Assembly (NCBI GenBank): GCA_025934645.1
Contig: JAICWY010000008.1
Location: forward strand, 1-64,000
Source of the DNA: Vulcanimicrobiia bacterium
GTDB taxonomy: Bacteria; Vulcanimicrobiota; Vulcanimicrobiia; Vulcanimicrobiales; Vulcanimicrobiaceae
Reading direction: 5' to 3'
DNA length: 64,000 nucleotides
Positions 49,732-59,416 of the stretch are shown here, in pieces. A program made the position numbers and the translations under genes. The notes below the pieces were generated by a model. That model saw nothing but the letters and a program-made list of their open reading frames with translations. It was not told the origin of the DNA and did no database searches. Positions within the stretch are counted from its first letter, which is position 1, and the number at the start of each line of letters is the position of its first letter.

Positions 49732-51135
49732 ATGATGCACACGCTGCGCTGGCGCATCGCGGTATCGTACGCGGTGCTGCTGATCGTCATCATTCTTGCG
49801 CTGGGATTTGCGATATCCGTCCGCTTCGAGCAGATCCTGCGCAATCAGGCGCAGCAACACGTCTCCTCCGCCATGCAAGACATCGCGCACGCGGTGTTAC
49901 CGCCGCCGGGCGCGTTCGGCTTTGCCGAAGGCGATCAAATACTCGCCCTGGAGAATCCCGATAATCTGGAGCATTGGGCATCGCCCACCACGTTCGTAGA
50001 GATCGACGATCTGCGCGGCTACCCGCTCGCCAAAAGTTTGAACATGGGGCGCGTGGTGAGTTTCGGATCGCCCGGCATTTCTCCGCAGCATCCGTCGGAC
50101 ATGCGCGAAGTCGTGGTCGAAGGGCGGCGTTTTTTGGTTTTGAGCGCGTTGCTCGCCGGACCGGCGCACGCGGCGATCGTGCAAGTCGCGGAGCCGCTCG
50201 ATCAACTGTACCGCGCCTTCCACGAAACGCGGCTCTCGATCGCGATCATCTTGATCGTCGCGATCGTCGCGATGGTGCTGCTTTCGTTCGCGCTCTCCTC
50301 GCAGATGGCCGGCCCGATCAACGATCTCGCCGTCGCCATGACGCAGATCGGGTCCGAGGGCTTGCACAAACGGCTGCGTTGGAGAGGCCGGCGCGACGAG
50401 ATCGGTCATCTCGCGCAGACGTTCGACGATCTGTTGGCACGTTTGGAAGAAGCCTTCGCGAGGGAACGGCAATTCATCTCCGACGCTTCGCACGAACTCA
50501 AGACCCCGTTGACGTCGATCAATGCCAACGCGCAAATGCTCGTGCGCTGGGGCGACCGCGACGAACAGATCCGCAAAGAGAGCTTGCAGACAATCGTCAA
50601 CGAAAGCTCGGCCCTCGCCGAAATGGTCAACGGCATGCTCACGCTGGCGAAAGCCGACTCCGGCGACGCGATTCCGAAAGAGCCGCTCTCGCTTGCGGCC
50701 CTTGCAAACGAAGCGGTGCAAGCGACATCGGCGCGCGCAGCCGGCAAAGGCCTGCGTTTGGAATTCGAAACGCCGGCGGAATCGTCGATCGTGGAAGGCG
50801 ATGCGGCGCTGCTGCGTCAGATGATCACCAACCTCATCGACAATGCGATTAAATTCACCGAAACCGGCGGCGTGACGGTGCGCGTAGGATCCGACGCACG
50901 GCACGCTATTGTCGAGGTGCAGGATACCGGCCCGGGAATCGACACGGCGGAGCTTCCGCTGGTGTTCGATCGTTTCTACCGCGCGGACAAATCGCGTACG
51001 CGGCAAGCCGGCGGAACCGGGCTCGGACTTGCGATCGTGCGGTCCATCGTGCGCGTGCACGGCGGCACAGTGGAAGCGCTGCGCCCGCAGGAGGGGGGCA
51101 CGCTAATCCGCGTGCGCCTGCCGCTAATTCATTGA
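49732..51135 (+). CDS. Sensor histidine kinase, HAMP-HisKA-HATPase
   Basis: 467 aa. Membrane helices at about 5-28 and 162-185 (IAIILIVAIVAMVLLSFAL) flank a periplasmic sensor of about 130 residues with no recognised fold. HAMP (186-235) follows; HisKA holds SDASHELKTPLTSI with the phospho-acceptor His; the ATPase has NLIDNAIKF (N box), DTGPGID (G1), FDRFYRA (F) and GTGLGLAIV (G2). GTG/ATG pair at 49732. Partner of the upstream OmpR-type regulator. The stop overlaps the next gene's longest frame. Confidence 0.96.
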   Translation: MMHTLRWRIAVSYAVLLIVIILALGFAISVRFEQILRNQAQQHVSSAMQDIAHAVLPPPGAFGFAEGDQILALENPDNLEHWASPTTFVEIDDLRGYPLAKSLNMGRVVSFGSPGISPQHPSDMREVVVEGRRFLVLSALLAGPAHAAIVQVAEPLDQLYRAFHETRLSIAIILIVAIVAMVLLSFALSSQMAGPINDLAVAMTQIGSEGLHKRLRWRGRRDEIGHLAQTFDDLLARLEEAFARERQFISDASHELKTPLTSINANAQMLVRWGDRDEQIRKESLQTIVNESSALAEMVNGMLTLAKADSGDAIPKEPLSLAALANEAVQATSARAAGKGLRLEFETPAESSIVEGDAALLRQMITNLIDNAIKFTETGGVTVRVGSDARHAIVEVQDTGPGIDTAELPLVFDRFYRADKSRTRQAGGTGLGLAIVRSIVRVHGGTVEALRPQEGGTLIRVRLPLIH

Positions 51136-51170
51136 ATTCTCATGGCCGCTCCCGCCGTGCCATTTACAAT

Positions 51171-52214
51171 GTGATCGTGGACCGGACTCCCTTCACGTCA
51201 GCCGCAGCCGCCGCGGTGGCGCTGCTGATGCTTCTGCTCGGTCCGGCCCGGGCTGCTGCGCAATCCGGAACCGGCATCACGCTTCCCGTGGGCAGCTCGC
51301 CGGTCGTGCGCGTGCAGATGCGGGCGGGCACGCTGATCGTCCGGACGTGGGATCAACTGCAGGTACAAGTGACTTCCGGCGATGCGGTGCAAGTGCATCA
51401 TTTCGATTCGGGCGCCGTCGATCGGGCGCTGGCGGGCGGCGACATTCCAATCTTCTCGACCACGATTCTGACCGCACAAGGTCCGCTGATCTTGCCGGCC
51501 GAGGAATTTCCGCTAACCGGTATCGGCGGCGGACACGACGGCGTGATCGTGCGCGCCGAGGATTCACCATCCACCGTTACGGTAACGATTCCAACGGGGA
51601 CGGCCCTCTTGTGGGCGGCCATGGGACGCGGCGATCTGGAGGTGCACGACTACCGCGGCGGCGCTTTCGTCACGCGCGTGCGCGCGGGCCGCATCACGTT
51701 GCAGAACGTCTCCGGCCAGGGGTACGTCGAAGCGGTGCGCGGACCGATCGCAATCCGCGACTCCGCGCTCGACCGCGTACGCGCGCGCACTGCAGCCGGC
51801 AATATCCTATTCGAGAATTGCACCGCGCGGCAGATCGAAGTCTCCAGCATTCTCGGCAGCATCGCATACGATAACGGCACGTTTGCGCCGGGCCTCGCCC
51901 GTTTCGAATCGCAGCGCGGCAACGTCGCAATCGGCATCGCGGGCGGATCGCTGCAGATTGGCGCGCATACTTCCGGCGGACATATCTTCGAGCAGCTTTC
52001 GAATGCGCGCGTGAGCGGCAGCGGCACCGACGCGCAGGCGATGCTCGGTTCGGGCGGCCCCGTCGTAACTGCGAGTTCGGGAACGGGAAACGTGTATCTC
52101 TACAGCGGCGGATTCAAACAGCACGCCATGCCGCAGGCTTGGCGTCCCGTCGGACGCATCATCAAGCACCCGGCGGTGCTACAGCAAAAATTTCCGCATC
52201 GCCGCCATATCTAA
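51171..52214 (+). CDS. Secreted DUF4097-like beta-rich protein
   Basis: 347 aa. The signal peptide (TSAAAAAVALLMLLLGPA) cleaves near ARA-AAQ. The mature part begins with LPVGSSPVVRVQMRAGTLIVRTWDQLQV, and continues with repeating short strands (GDLEVHDYRGGAFV, RITLQNVSGQG, AIRDSALDRVRARTAAGNILFENCT), a DUF4097-type right-handed beta-helix. GTG 51171 was favoured; the frame is open from TTG 51132 at the kinase stop. It overlaps the acetyltransferase antisense by 36 bases. Second DUF4097-like protein in this cluster. Confidence 0.75.
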   Translation: MIVDRTPFTSAAAAAVALLMLLLGPARAAAQSGTGITLPVGSSPVVRVQMRAGTLIVRTWDQLQVQVTSGDAVQVHHFDSGAVDRALAGGDIPIFSTTILTAQGPLILPAEEFPLTGIGGGHDGVIVRAEDSPSTVTVTIPTGTALLWAAMGRGDLEVHDYRGGAFVTRVRAGRITLQNVSGQGYVEAVRGPIAIRDSALDRVRARTAAGNILFENCTARQIEVSSILGSIAYDNGTFAPGLARFESQRGNVAIGIAGGSLQIGAHTSGGHIFEQLSNARVSGSGTDAQAMLGSGGPVVTASSGTGNVYLYSGGFKQHAMPQAWRPVGRIIKHPAVLQQKFPHRRHI

Positions 52215-52613
52215 CTTGAACGTGTGCTGCGGCAGCACCGCTTCTTCGCGGTAGCCGCAGCGCTCGAAGAATTGCTGCGCCGCGCCGCGGTGCGGCACGA
52301 GCGTCGTCAGCTTATGGCAATTGTAATAGTTCGCGACGTCGGCCGCAGCATCCAGAAGGTCACGTCCGATGCCTTGGCGCCGGTGCTGCGGAAGCACGAT
52401 AACGTGTTCCACGTGCGCGAGCGACGCCGCAATCCGGACTTCCGCGACGCCCACGGTTTCGCCGTTCTGTTCCGCGGCGAACGCGTGGCGCTGCTCGTGC
52501 CAGATGACGCTGAAATCGTAAAACGTTTTGAGCGCTTCGCGTTCCGCTTTGCGAACGAACTCCAGCACCTGTTCGGGTTGAACGCGGATAATCTCAACCG
52601 GCAAGCGCGGCAA
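52179..52613 (-). CDS. GNAT-family N-acetyltransferase
   Basis: 144 aa. Acetyl-CoA motif VLPQHRRQGIGRDLLDAA with RxxGxG; then YYNCHKLTTLVPHRGAAQQFFERCGYREEA. The core is a typical GNAT domain with a short N-terminus (FVRKAEREALKTFYDFSVIWHE). Substrate unknown. It overlaps the metallo-hydrolase gene by 20 bases and is third in a padR-MBL-GNAT unit on the minus strand. Confidence 0.88.
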   Translation of the reverse strand: MPRLPVEIIRVQPEQVLEFVRKAEREALKTFYDFSVIWHEQRHAFAAEQNGETVGVAEVRIAASLAHVEHVIVLPQHRRQGIGRDLLDAAADVANYYNCHKLTTLVPHRGAAQQFFERCGYREEAVLPQHTFKLDMAAMRKFLL

Positions 52614-53388
52614 CCTCGGTATCTACGTCGAGCAGCATGTTATCGTAAGCCGCAATTGCGCGAATGCCCAGCGCGTCCTCCAGTTCGCGAGCCAGACGCG
52701 CGGGATTTTGTTCGAGCATCTTCGTGCCGAAGTGCTGCAGCACGACCACGCGTGGCGCAATATGCCCGATCGCAGCGCGCGCCTGATCGAACGTGAGGTG
52801 ATCGACGTCCATCGCGTCGCGGTAGCGCAGCACGTTGACGATAAGCACGTCCGGTTTGTGGGCGCGATAATCCGGGGCCAAACCGTCGAAGTGGCGGCCG
52901 CAGGGCAGATACGAGACCGTACGTCCGCCGTAGCGGAAATGCATGCCGTACGTCTCGACGGCATGCACGTGTTTGATCGACGTGTGAATTTCCACCTCGC
53001 CGATGCGGTACGGGCCGCTGCGTTCGCGCGAGATCTCGATGCGGTCGACGAACTTTTGCGCGTATGGGAAGACGACGGGTTCGCCGTGCAGCGCGTCGTC
53101 GGGCGCCAGCAGCACGCCGCGCCGTCGAAAACCGCCCGACGTCATCGCCTCGATCATCACGTTCACGTCGTTCGCGTGATCCAAGTGCTTGTGCGAGAGC
53201 ACGATGCCGTCCAAATCGCGCGGATTGCACGGCGGCACGTGCGAGAGCGCGCGCACCAGCGCGCCGGGGCCGGGGTCCACGTGAATCTGCGTGCCGCCGA
53301 AGCGCATCCACATACCGCCGGACGCGCGAAACTGACGTGCGACTACGAACCGCGCACCGCCGGTACCAAGGAATAGGACTTCGATCAC
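52594..53388 (-). CDS. Metallo-beta-lactamase-fold hydrolase (RNase Z-like)
   Basis: 264 aa. The metal-binding HxHxDH is in SHKHLDHANDVN near residue 65; LFLGTGGARF and DPGPGALVRALSHV precede it and YRAHKPDVLIVNVL, a later His-containing strand (LQHFGTKML) and the Asp of DVLIV follow. The layout resembles RNase Z / PhnP-type phosphodiesterases. GTG 53388 overlaps the padR stop by 4 bases, so it is expressed from the padR operon. Substrate unknown. Confidence 0.87.
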   Translation of the reverse strand: MIEVLFLGTGGARFVVARQFRASGGMWMRFGGTQIHVDPGPGALVRALSHVPPCNPRDLDGIVLSHKHLDHANDVNVMIEAMTSGGFRRRGVLLAPDDALHGEPVVFPYAQKFVDRIEISRERSGPYRIGEVEIHTSIKHVHAVETYGMHFRYGGRTVSYLPCGRHFDGLAPDYRAHKPDVLIVNVLRYRDAMDVDHLTFDQARAAIGHIAPRVVVLQHFGTKMLEQNPARLARELEDALGIRAIAAYDNMLLDVDTEVAALAG

Positions 53389-53789
53389 TCTATCGCTGCT
53401 TGTTGCCACCGGCCGCTGTATAAGTGGAAAAACGCGTCGAGATTCGAACGGTATTGCTCGAGCGCGATGCTCCACTGCGCCAGCGCTTGATGTCCTTCCT
53501 CGGTAAGCGTGTAGATGCGGCGCGCGGGACCTTGATCTTTGGGGTCCCACCACGACGAGATGTAACCGTCACGCTCCAATTGCCGCAGCGCGCGGTACAC
53601 AGTCCCCGCGTCGGAGATCACGTCGAAGTTGGCGCGCAGCGCCTTCATGATTTCGTAGCCGTGGAGATTGCGCTCTTTGAGCATCACCAGCAGCCACGCC
53701 ATCAAATAATTCTTAGGAGTGCCCTTGGGCGGGAGGCCTGCTTCCTTGCAGGCTGCCGTCAGTACGCCGGGTTCGAGCGTACCTTTCAT
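53385..53789 (-). CDS. PadR-family transcriptional regulator
   Basis: 134 aa winged-helix regulator. The DNA-binding core has LLVMLKERNLHGYEIMKALRANFDVISDAGTVYRALRQLERDGYI, the PadR pattern of Y-E/xI then LY/RxL-x-x-L-x-x-G, and YTLTEEGHQALAQW closes the domain. A 20-residue N-terminal extension precedes it. ATG 53789. Probably autoregulates its operon with the hydrolase and acetyltransferase (inference). 253 bp of upstream sequence hold its promoter and that of 54043-55032; no clear operator was found by eye. Confidence 0.92.
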   Translation of the reverse strand: MKGTLEPGVLTAACKEAGLPPKGTPKNYLMAWLLVMLKERNLHGYEIMKALRANFDVISDAGTVYRALRQLERDGYISSWWDPKDQGPARRIYTLTEEGHQALAQWSIALEQYRSNLDAFFHLYSGRWQQAAIE

Positions 53790-54042
53790 GGCGAGTGCGT
53801 ATCAGGCATAGGTCCAGACACCGCTCCATTGCGCTCGTAGTTTTATTCAGTTTCTAAAACTCGGGTCTCCCCGGGGCGCAGGCGGTGCGATGGTCCATGA
53901 GCCCTATTGTGCAGGAGCGGGCCGAGTGCAGCAGAGCGGTCTTTTCACACGCCCGCATGCTCACCCTGCGAGAAAAGTCCTCGAAAACCGGGCCGCTCGC
54001 CCGTATCGTTAGGTCTGCCTAATTGCACCCGTAGGAGAGCCT

Positions 54043-55032
54043 ATGCGTAAGAGGATCGCCGCTTCCGTTGCGCTCGCGGCATTGCTGCTGCCGGGCGGCC
54101 GCGCTTTGGCGTTGCCGGTCTTCGCACACCGTTTCGGACTCTCTTGTCAGGCCTGCCACACGACCGTGCCGCACCTGAACGCGTTCGGCCAGGCCTTCCT
54201 GAAGAACGGCTTTCGGCTGCCCGTCGCGCATCCGGACGCCGTGCCCGTCGCGGTCAAAGTAAATCTCGCCTATAGCAGCGAGGGTGGGGATGGATTGCCG
54301 AAGGCCGTCGTCGATGAGGTCGAGCTGCTCACGGGCGGCGCGATCGGCACGAAGTTCAACTATTTCCTGGAGCAGTACGCGATCGACGGCGGCGAACCGG
54401 GCCGGCCGCGCGACGCCTGGCTGCAGTACAACTCGGGCAATGCGCATATTCGGGCGGGACAATTCACGTTGCCGCTGCCGGTGGATCCGGAAACCCAGCG
54501 CGATACCGAAGCGCACTATCTGGCGTTCGATCAAACGGTCGGCGAAAACCGGTTCGCGTTTTTCGATCCACGCATCGGCGTGGACGCGTATGTCGACCGC
54601 GGCGATTTTAGTGCTCACATCGCGGCGCTGCAAGGCGGCGGCACTATGGCGTCGCTTTCAAAAAATGTTGGAAACACGACGCTGTACGCGTACCGCTACC
54701 AAGGGGATGCGTTTTACCGTCAAGGCTTCGGCGCACAGTACGGATTACAAAAATTCACTTTGACCGGCGTGCTGCAGCACGGAAACGACGGCGATCCCGG
54801 AACCGGTGCGCCGGCCGCATCGTCGGCGTCATTTCTCGAAGGCCGCTACGCGTTTTCGGATTCGCTCGCCGCGGTCGCGCGCGTCGATCGCGCGTGGAAC
54901 GCACTTTCCGGCGCGCAGCACCAAACCGTTCTTTCGCTAATCACGCGTCCGGCTCGCAACATGCGCTTTACGATCGAAGATCGGATTACGGATCACCACA
55001 CGCTCGATCTCGGATGGCTCTTCGCGTACTGA
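54043..55032 (+). CDS. Porin-like outer-membrane protein with one c-type heme motif
   Basis: 329 aa. Signal peptide (ASVALAALLLPGGRA) followed at residue about 35 by FGLSCQACHTTVPHLNAFGQAFLKNGF, with a CxxCH heme-c site and a conserved His/Gly segment. The rest (80-329) is beta-strand-rich with alternating polar/hydrophobic residues, ending in Phe-Ala-Tyr, typical of outer-membrane barrels. AGGAG precedes ATG 54043. Such proteins are known in several phyla and may move electrons across or at the outer membrane; not shown here. It converges on the DUF1501 gene. Confidence 0.75.
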   Translation: MRKRIAASVALAALLLPGGRALALPVFAHRFGLSCQACHTTVPHLNAFGQAFLKNGFRLPVAHPDAVPVAVKVNLAYSSEGGDGLPKAVVDEVELLTGGAIGTKFNYFLEQYAIDGGEPGRPRDAWLQYNSGNAHIRAGQFTLPLPVDPETQRDTEAHYLAFDQTVGENRFAFFDPRIGVDAYVDRGDFSAHIAALQGGGTMASLSKNVGNTTLYAYRYQGDAFYRQGFGAQYGLQKFTLTGVLQHGNDGDPGTGAPAASSASFLEGRYAFSDSLAAVARVDRAWNALSGAQHQTVLSLITRPARNMRFTIEDRITDHHTLDLGWLFAY

Positions 55033-55040
55033 TGCAGCTT

Positions 55041-56258
55041 CTAGACGGCCGCAATCGTCGGGAACTTGCCTTGCAGAATGCCTTCGGAAGGACGGCCGAG
55101 CCAGCGTTCAAGCACGGTGGCGTAAACACTGCGGAAATCCGTTCCGAAGCGCAGGTTGCCTTGGTTCGTGTCGCCGAGGTCGGGATACGCGCCATAGACG
55201 CCGCCCTTCACGCCGCCGCCGGCTAAGAACAGCGGGGATGCTTCGCCGTGATCCGTGCCGCGGCTCGCGTTCTCCGCGATGCGGCGCCCGAACTCGGAGA
55301 ACGTCATCGTAAGCACCCGCTTGTCGTTTCCGTGCGCCTCGAGGTCGTCGTAGAATGCCTTCATGGCATCGGCGAGCTCGCCGAGCAGCCGATCCTGCGT
55401 GGCTTTCTGATTGATATGCGTGTCGAATGAGCCGTGCTGCACGTAGAGAACGCGCGTTCCGGCTTTGCTTGCGATAATCTGCGCCGCAAGCGAGAGGCTG
55501 CGTCCGAGCGGCGTCGCGGGATAGGCGCCCGCGGGTTTATAGCCGGCGATCAACTTCGGCAGCTCTTCAGAGCCCTTTTGCGCATGATCCTCGATTTGCG
55601 CGACGTGCGCGAGGTACGGCGAATCGAACGGCAGCCGGTCATCGCCGACCAATTTGCGGTACGCGCTGCGCGAATCGCTTTGCCGGTCGCTCAATAACCC
55701 GTATCCGTTCACCTGCGCGATTGCCGGCACGTCGGTGCGTTCGGCCACGAGCGCTTCAGGCAATACTTGCGCGATCGCGACGCCGTTGAAGAGATTGTCC
55801 TTCGGAAGAGCCGCTTCGTCCAAGTACCGTCCCAGCCAACCGGTATGCTCGTATTTCGCCGGAACCGCCGTTTGCCAAATCTCGGTCGAGCGGAAATGCG
55901 AGTGATCCGGATCGGGATACCCGACGCCCTGCACGACGGCCAGCATGCCTTTGTCATAAAGCGCCTTCATCGACCGCATCGCCGGATTGAATCCGATATG
56001 GTTATCGATGCCGAGCACGTCGCCGCGCGGCACCGCGATGCTCGGGCGGAGCTGATAGTACTGGGCATCGCCGTGCGGGACGATGCAGTTGAGCCCGTCG
56101 TTGCCGCCTTGCAAGTTGACGACGACCAAACAGCGGTCCGCAGCACCCGGCAAGCCCGGCAGCGGCGTATCGGCGAGTGCGCGCGCGAACACATGCTGCG
56201 TGTTGGCAACCATGACGATCCCGCCGAGCGATCCGAGTAAGAACTGTTTGCGGTGCAT
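55041..56258 (-). CDS. DUF1501 family secreted protein
   Basis: 405 aa, signal peptide with MHRKQFLLGSLGGIVMVANT and a Tat-like RK pattern. Family marks are CLVVVNLQGGNDGLN, HSHFRSTEIWQTA, VLYVQHGSFDTHINQ, and FSEFGRRIAENASRGTDHG. DUF1501 proteins are sulfatase-like and are usually paired with DUF1800 proteins; here they are 14 bases apart. Function remains unknown, often tied to cell-surface structures. Confidence 0.93.
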   Translation of the reverse strand: MHRKQFLLGSLGGIVMVANTQHVFARALADTPLPGLPGAADRCLVVVNLQGGNDGLNCIVPHGDAQYYQLRPSIAVPRGDVLGIDNHIGFNPAMRSMKALYDKGMLAVVQGVGYPDPDHSHFRSTEIWQTAVPAKYEHTGWLGRYLDEAALPKDNLFNGVAIAQVLPEALVAERTDVPAIAQVNGYGLLSDRQSDSRSAYRKLVGDDRLPFDSPYLAHVAQIEDHAQKGSEELPKLIAGYKPAGAYPATPLGRSLSLAAQIIASKAGTRVLYVQHGSFDTHINQKATQDRLLGELADAMKAFYDDLEAHGNDKRVLTMTFSEFGRRIAENASRGTDHGEASPLFLAGGGVKGGVYGAYPDLGDTNQGNLRFGTDFRSVYATVLERWLGRPSEGILQGKFPTIAAV

Positions 56259-56272
56259 GTGTGATCGCGCTC

Positions 56273-57757
56273 CTATGCAAGTTGATACGCGGGCATGGCC
56301 ATCGTTAGATAGGCCGCGCCTCTGACGCGCTCTTGGTAATTTTCAGCCGAGAGCATGCCCAGGGCCGACGTACCGCTTCCGTTCAAATACGATGCGAGTT
56401 GCGCGCGCGCGGTCGCGGACGCGTCATCCTGCAGAATCGTCGCAATCAGATCCGACGATGCTTGCGCGGCTTTCATCGGAACGTCTTGCATCCAGCCGCC
56501 TTGCTCCATCTCCGGCGAATTTACCAGCCCCGCCAGAAAATTTTGGCGCGCGATCATGGTTTGGCTCGTGAGCCAATTCGCGCCGCCGGGCCAGCCCGCG
56601 ACGTTCGGCGGATAGAACAGAATTTGTCCCATCTGCACGAGCGCGCGTTGAGCGCGTTCGTCGAGCTGCGTTAAGCCAAGCGCCTTGTACGTGCCCGTAA
56701 CGAACTCCACCGGACTCTTCACGAGCGCGCGATACGCTCGCGGCGAGTAAAATATGGTGCTCCGCAGCAGCGTGGACATCACCGGCGCAAGATTATAATC
56801 ATTCTTACGAAGCAGGCTTGCGACCGCGGAGACCAGCTCGGGTTCCGGATCGTTGTACAGGAAGAAATTGAGCAGGCTCGTCGCCCAAAATGCGGCGCTC
56901 GCCGGCTGTTTGTAGATGATGTCCACGACGTCGCGGCCGCTCCAGTTTCCGGTTTCGCCCAGGAACGTCTTGCTGCCGTTGTCGTGGCGGCTTGCAACGA
57001 ACTGCGATTTCCCCGTGCGCCGCGCCACGATCCATCCTGTCCACGCGCGCGCGGATTCGCGCACGTCTTTTTCCGCATATTGATCCACGCCGAGCGTGAA
57101 AAGCTCCATCAATTCGCGCGCGTAGTTTTCGTTGGGATGCGCGGCGTCGCTGCGCGCGTTGTCTAGATACAGCATCATGCCGGGATCGATGGAGACTTGC
57201 CAGGTGAGTTCGCGCAGATTTCCGAGCGCATTGGTGCGGAACAGCCGGTTTTGATTCAGCAGCATCTGCGGCGTGACGCCTTTTTGGATGGCGGCCGTCG
57301 TGAAGTGCCCGTGAAAGTACAGCGTCAGTTTCTCTTGAAGAGGCGCAGGCGTCTGAATCATGCGGTTCAGCCACCAGCGCTGCAGATCGATGAGCGAGCG
57401 CCGCTCGCCTTGGCGGATCTGTTTGCCAATCTCGCGTTTCTGCGTGTCGTCGGGCTTCAGGGAGATCTGCCCGGCGAAAAGCATGTCGCGCAGCATCGCG
57501 CGAGGATCGAAGAGCTGCGGGGGCTGCGGCAACGCGTCCGTGGACGGGAAGTGCACCAACGCATCCACCGCGCCATTCATGGAGTGCGACGCGGCGCGTT
57601 CGATGTCCGCGGGCGTGCCCCCGAAGCCCGCGCGGCGCAGCAAATGCGCGGCAAGGCGAACGTTCCAGGGCCCCGTGTACTCGCGAAGCGCCGAGCCGAT
57701 ATCCAGTCTCCCGGCGGGGCGATCCATGCCCGCCACATCCGTATGCGCGATAGCCAT
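56273..57757 (-). CDS. DUF1800 family protein
   Basis: 494 aa. Family marks: LAAHLLRRAGFGGTPADIE at about 35, WWLNRMIQTPAPLQEKLTLYFHGHF near 130, HPNENYARELMELFTLGVDQY near 215, and the C-terminal LAGWPGGANWL-type segment. No signal peptide is plain, although the partner DUF1501 has one. First gene of the DUF1800-DUF1501 pair, divergent from mccB with 64 bp between. Confidence 0.93.
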   Translation of the reverse strand: MAIAHTDVAGMDRPAGRLDIGSALREYTGPWNVRLAAHLLRRAGFGGTPADIERAASHSMNGAVDALVHFPSTDALPQPPQLFDPRAMLRDMLFAGQISLKPDDTQKREIGKQIRQGERRSLIDLQRWWLNRMIQTPAPLQEKLTLYFHGHFTTAAIQKGVTPQMLLNQNRLFRTNALGNLRELTWQVSIDPGMMLYLDNARSDAAHPNENYARELMELFTLGVDQYAEKDVRESARAWTGWIVARRTGKSQFVASRHDNGSKTFLGETGNWSGRDVVDIIYKQPASAAFWATSLLNFFLYNDPEPELVSAVASLLRKNDYNLAPVMSTLLRSTIFYSPRAYRALVKSPVEFVTGTYKALGLTQLDERAQRALVQMGQILFYPPNVAGWPGGANWLTSQTMIARQNFLAGLVNSPEMEQGGWMQDVPMKAAQASSDLIATILQDDASATARAQLASYLNGSGTSALGMLSAENYQERVRGAAYLTMAMPAYQLA

Positions 57758-57821
57758 GACCTCAGTCTAGCGGACGCCGGGCGAAACGGGGTTAAACCGC
57801 CATTGGAAGAAACGGCCGCAC

Positions 57822-59405
57822 GTGAGTGTACTGGAGACGCGCCTGGACCGGCGCAGCGATGAATACCGTCAAAATTCCGAACGCATGGAGGGCATGGTCG
57901 CGCAGTTGCGCGGCGAGCTCGAACGCGTGCGCGCGGGCGGCGGCCCCGAGGCGGTTGCAAAGCACCGCAAGCGCGGCAAACTCCCGGCACGCGAACGCAT
58001 CGACCGTCTCGTCGATCCCGGCTCGGATTTTTTGGAATTCTCCGCACTCGCGGCGCATGAGATGTACAAGGGCGATGCGCCCTCCGCGGGTGTCATTACG
58101 GGCGTCGGCATCGTCGGAGGCCAGCATTGCGTGATCGTCGCGAACGATGCGACCGTCAAAGGCGGCACCTACTACCCGATGACGGTCAAGAAGCATTTAC
58201 GCGCGCAAGAGATCGCCGAACAGAATCATCTGCCGTGCATCTACCTTGTCGATTCCGGCGGGGCGTTTCTGCCGCTGCAGGCCGATGTGTTTCCCGATCG
58301 CGATCACTTCGGGCGCATTTTCTACAACCAGGCGCGCATGTCGGGCAAGAAGATTCCGCAGATCGCGGCCGTCATGGGCTCGTGCACCGCAGGCGGTGCG
58401 TACGTTCCCGCAATGTCGGACGAAACGATCATCGTCAAGGGAAACGGTACGATTTTTTTGGGCGGCCCGCCGCTCGTAAAGGCGGCGACCGGCGAAGTGG
58501 TGACGGCGGAAGAACTCGGCGGAGCCGACGTGCACACGCGCATCTCGGGCGTCGCGGATCATTTCGCAGATGACGACGAACACGCGCTCGGCATCGTTCG
58601 ATCCATCGTTGCGAATTTGCACCGCGAGCTGCCTCGCCAATGGGACACCTGCGAGCCGCGCGCCCCGAAATACGATCCGCGCGAAATCTACGGCGTCATT
58701 CCGGCCGACAGCCGCACCGGCTACGACGTGCGCGAGGTGATCTCGCGCTTGGTCGACGCCTCGGAGTTCCACGAGTTCAAAGCACGGTACGGCACGACAC
58801 TCGTCACCGGCTTCGCGCGCATCGAGGGGCATCCGGTCGGCATTATTGCGAATAACGGCATTTTGTTCAGCGAGAGCGCCCTCAAAGGCGCGCACTTCAT
58901 CGAACTGTGCGTGCAGCGCGGAACGCCGCTGCTCTTCTTGCAGAACATCACCGGCTTCATGGTCGGCAAACAATACGAAAACGGCGGCATCGCCAAAGAC
59001 GGCGCGAAGCTGGTCACGGCGGTCGCGTGCGCGGAAGTGCCGAAATTCACCGTGGTGATCGGCGGCAGCTTCGGCGCGGGAAATTACGGCATGTGCGGAC
59101 GCGCGTACTCGCCGCGGCAGCTGTGGATGTGGCCGAACGCGCGCATCTCCGTCATGGGCGGTCCGCAGGCGGCCAGCGTGCTTTCAACGGTGAAAGGCGA
59201 GATGACGCCGGAACAAAAGGCAGAATTCGAACGCCCCATTCTCGAAAAATACGAGCACGAGGGTAGTCCGTACTATTCGACGGCCCGTCTCTGGGACGAC
59301 GGCATCATCGATCCCCTCGACACGCGAAAAGTCATCGCGATCGGCCTAGAAGCGGCAGCGAACGCGCCGATCCCGGCTACCAACTACGGCGTATTCCGCA
59401 TGTAA
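57822..59405 (+). CDS. Acyl-CoA carboxylase beta subunit, MccB-like
   Basis: 527 aa carboxyltransferase. The sequence fits methylcrotonyl-CoA carboxylase beta best: [76 protein letters not shown] and [34 protein letters not shown]. It would transfer CO2 from biotin to 3-methylcrotonyl-CoA in leucine breakdown; the biotin-carrying alpha subunit is not in the window. GTG 57822. The hydratase at 63248 could be the next step. Confidence 0.9.
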   Translation: MSVLETRLDRRSDEYRQNSERMEGMVAQLRGELERVRAGGGPEAVAKHRKRGKLPARERIDRLVDPGSDFLEFSALAAHEMYKGDAPSAGVITGVGIVGGQHCVIVANDATVKGGTYYPMTVKKHLRAQEIAEQNHLPCIYLVDSGGAFLPLQADVFPDRDHFGRIFYNQARMSGKKIPQIAAVMGSCTAGGAYVPAMSDETIIVKGNGTIFLGGPPLVKAATGEVVTAEELGGADVHTRISGVADHFADDDEHALGIVRSIVANLHRELPRQWDTCEPRAPKYDPREIYGVIPADSRTGYDVREVISRLVDASEFHEFKARYGTTLVTGFARIEGHPVGIIANNGILFSESALKGAHFIELCVQRGTPLLFLQNITGFMVGKQYENGGIAKDGAKLVTAVACAEVPKFTVVIGGSFGAGNYGMCGRAYSPRQLWMWPNARISVMGGPQAASVLSTVKGEMTPEQKAEFERPILEKYEHEGSPYYSTARLWDDGIIDPLDTRKVIAIGLEAAANAPIPATNYGVFRM

Positions 59406-59416
59406 GGAGAGCGCGC

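Noticed and set aside
53790-54042. Riboswitch or small RNA in the largest gap (253 bp)
   Set aside because: No recognisable conserved elements or strong hairpins; it probably only holds the divergent promoters.
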